Source: Phascolarctobacterium sp.
GTDB taxonomy: Bacteria > Bacillota > Negativicutes > Acidaminococcales > Acidaminococcaceae
Length of the DNA stretch: 13,850 nucleotides
Direction: 5' to 3'
Assembly (NCBI GenBank): GCA_016302525.1
Contig: JAEDNJ010000022.1
Coordinates: 1-13,850, forward strand
Shown here: in pieces, positions 13,535 to 13,850 of the stretch
Layout: the number at the start of each line of letters is the position of its first letter
How positions within the stretch are numbered: position 1 is the first letter of the stretch
The notes under the pieces: generated by a model
The model's database searches: none
Seen by the model: the letters and a program-made list of their open reading frames with translations, nothing else
Told to the model about the DNA's origin: nothing
Program-made: the position numbers and the translations under genes

Positions 13535-13563
13535 ATTATACCACATTTGTAGAATAAAGTCAA
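13535..13563 (-). promoter_or_regulatory. Strong sigma-70 promoter for the small peptide operon
   Basis: On the minus strand: TTGACT (13563-13558), a 17-bp spacer, TATAAT (13540-13535), with TGG directly before the -10 giving an extended -10. The predicted start is near 13528, leaving a leader of about 25 nt with a strong ribosome site. It is the best promoter in the window. Confidence 0.9.
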
Positions 13564-13577
13564 GCGTTTTTCTACAA
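13547..13577. promoter_or_regulatory. Operator-like inverted repeat across the -35 box
   Basis: TTGTAGAA (13547-13554) and TTCTACAA (13570-13577) are perfect 8-bp arms with a 15-bp spacer that contains the -35 hexamer. A repressor bound here would block the promoter. The half-site is not one I can assign to a known regulator. Confidence 0.65.
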
Positions 13578-13603
13578 CAATTAAACAATTTCTTAATAAA
13601 CTT

Positions 13604-13641
13604 TAACCGCAAGATGTTTTTATAGTCTTGCGGTTATTTTT
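13604..13641 (+). terminator. Intrinsic terminator, U-run on the plus strand (possibly bidirectional)
   Basis: TAACCGCAAGA (13604-13614) and TCTTGCGGTTA (13626-13636) form a perfect 11-bp stem with an 11-nt loop, followed on the plus strand by TTTTTA. On the minus strand the stem is followed by the weaker AAGTTTATT. It could end an antisense RNA from the plus strand and also stop read-through from the regulator gene on the minus strand. Confidence 0.7.
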
Positions 13642-13699
13642 ATTCTTCTTCATTAGGGAACAGACTTTGCTGTTCCTGCGGTCGTATTTCCAAGTTCAT
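13640..13699 (-). CDS. Doubtful 19-residue frame with a QQSLF motif
   Basis: The frame MNLEIRPQEQQSLFPNEEE follows the regulator gene. No ribosome site is visible. The composition looks protein-like and acidic, and QQSLF resembles the sliding-clamp binding pentapeptide (QL[SD]LF). It may be a real micro-protein, the leftover end of a decayed gene, or chance. A second 23-residue frame (13653-13724) overlaps it in another frame and starts 4 nt after the regulator stop, also without a ribosome site. Confidence 0.2.
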   Translation of the reverse strand: MNLEIRPQEQQSLFPNEEE

Positions 13700-13728
13700 C
13701 AAAATATAAACAGTTTTGTCTCATACAG

Positions 13729-13850
13729 TTAATATTGTTCACAATTAATCTTATCCAAAATCTCATCTAACGCCTTTGCGTGAAGGCGATGCACGTGCTG
13801 CCAGCTATAGTGTAGCTCTGCAGCTATCTGCTCCCAGGAGTGATAGTTAA
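13729..13850 (-). CDS. C-terminal part of an ArpU/RinA-like phage transcription regulator (partial)
   Basis: The last 40 residues are visible and the N-terminus lies beyond the right edge. The sequence NYHSWEQIAAELHYSWQHVHRLHAKALDEIL is a helix-turn-helix like sigma-70 region 4, in the style of small phage late regulators (ArpU, RinA, DUF1492-type), where WxxIAxxLxYSxxxVxRLHxxAL is typical. Such proteins turn on the late operon and are often the last gene before the terminase genes. The nearby placement here fits that role, with the late operon beginning at the terminase. The exact family is uncertain because only the end is seen. Confidence 0.7.
   Translation of the reverse strand, partial: NYHSWEQIAAELHYSWQHVHRLHAKALDEILDKINCEQY

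Noticed and set aside
1..13850. tRNA genes, CRISPR arrays, integrase and attachment sites
   Set aside because: No cloverleaf, no regularly spaced repeat array and no recombinase gene were seen. The AAGCGGAAAT repeats are too short and irregular for CRISPR.

Overview
The window is part of a tailed-phage or prophage genome, and nearly all of its genes lie on the minus strand, so the module reads from right to left. The packaging and head genes resemble phage lambda and follow the lambda order: small terminase (Nu1-like), large terminase (gpA-like), gpW-like connector, portal (gpB-like), ClpP-type protease with a nested scaffold (C/Nu3), decoration protein D, capsid E, FI-like, FII-like, Z-like and a probable tail terminator. 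The tail genes then switch to the contractile type, with a P2/Mu-like sheath, a tail tube and the start of a tail assembly chaperone. The virion is therefore predicted to be a myovirus with a lambda-style head. Strong AGGAGG ribosome sites, moderate AT-richness and an ArpU/RinA-like regulator suggest a Bacillota (Firmicutes) host. I cannot name a genus.

Layout from right to left. 13850-13729 is the C-terminal end of a helix-turn-helix regulator. 13640-13265 is a small locus with an excellent promoter under a dyad operator, two tiny hydrophobic peptides (27 and 26 codons), a strong hairpin inside the first peptide gene, and signals for an opposing transcript. 13255-13037 is a small GGARPGAGRKK protein closed by an intrinsic terminator. 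About 485 bp without a convincing gene (12947-12462) hold repeats and dyads expected of a cos site. From 12461 to position 1 the late genes are packed almost without gaps, many with ATGA or TAATG junctions.

The most striking element is a 389-residue intein inside the large terminase. It sits between the Lys and Ser of the Walker A motif, so the ATPase cannot form until splicing occurs. It starts with Ala, lacks the usual first nucleophile, and has the Trp/Cys/Thr triplet of class 3 inteins. It also carries an apparently intact LAGLIDADG endonuclease with an extra zinc-finger-like insert. The second notable element is the 27-codon peptide locus, which has the architecture of a type I toxin-antitoxin pair. 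Other points of interest are the internal start for a scaffold protein, the candidate cos region, and an FI-like protein whose two modules appear in swapped order compared with lambda.
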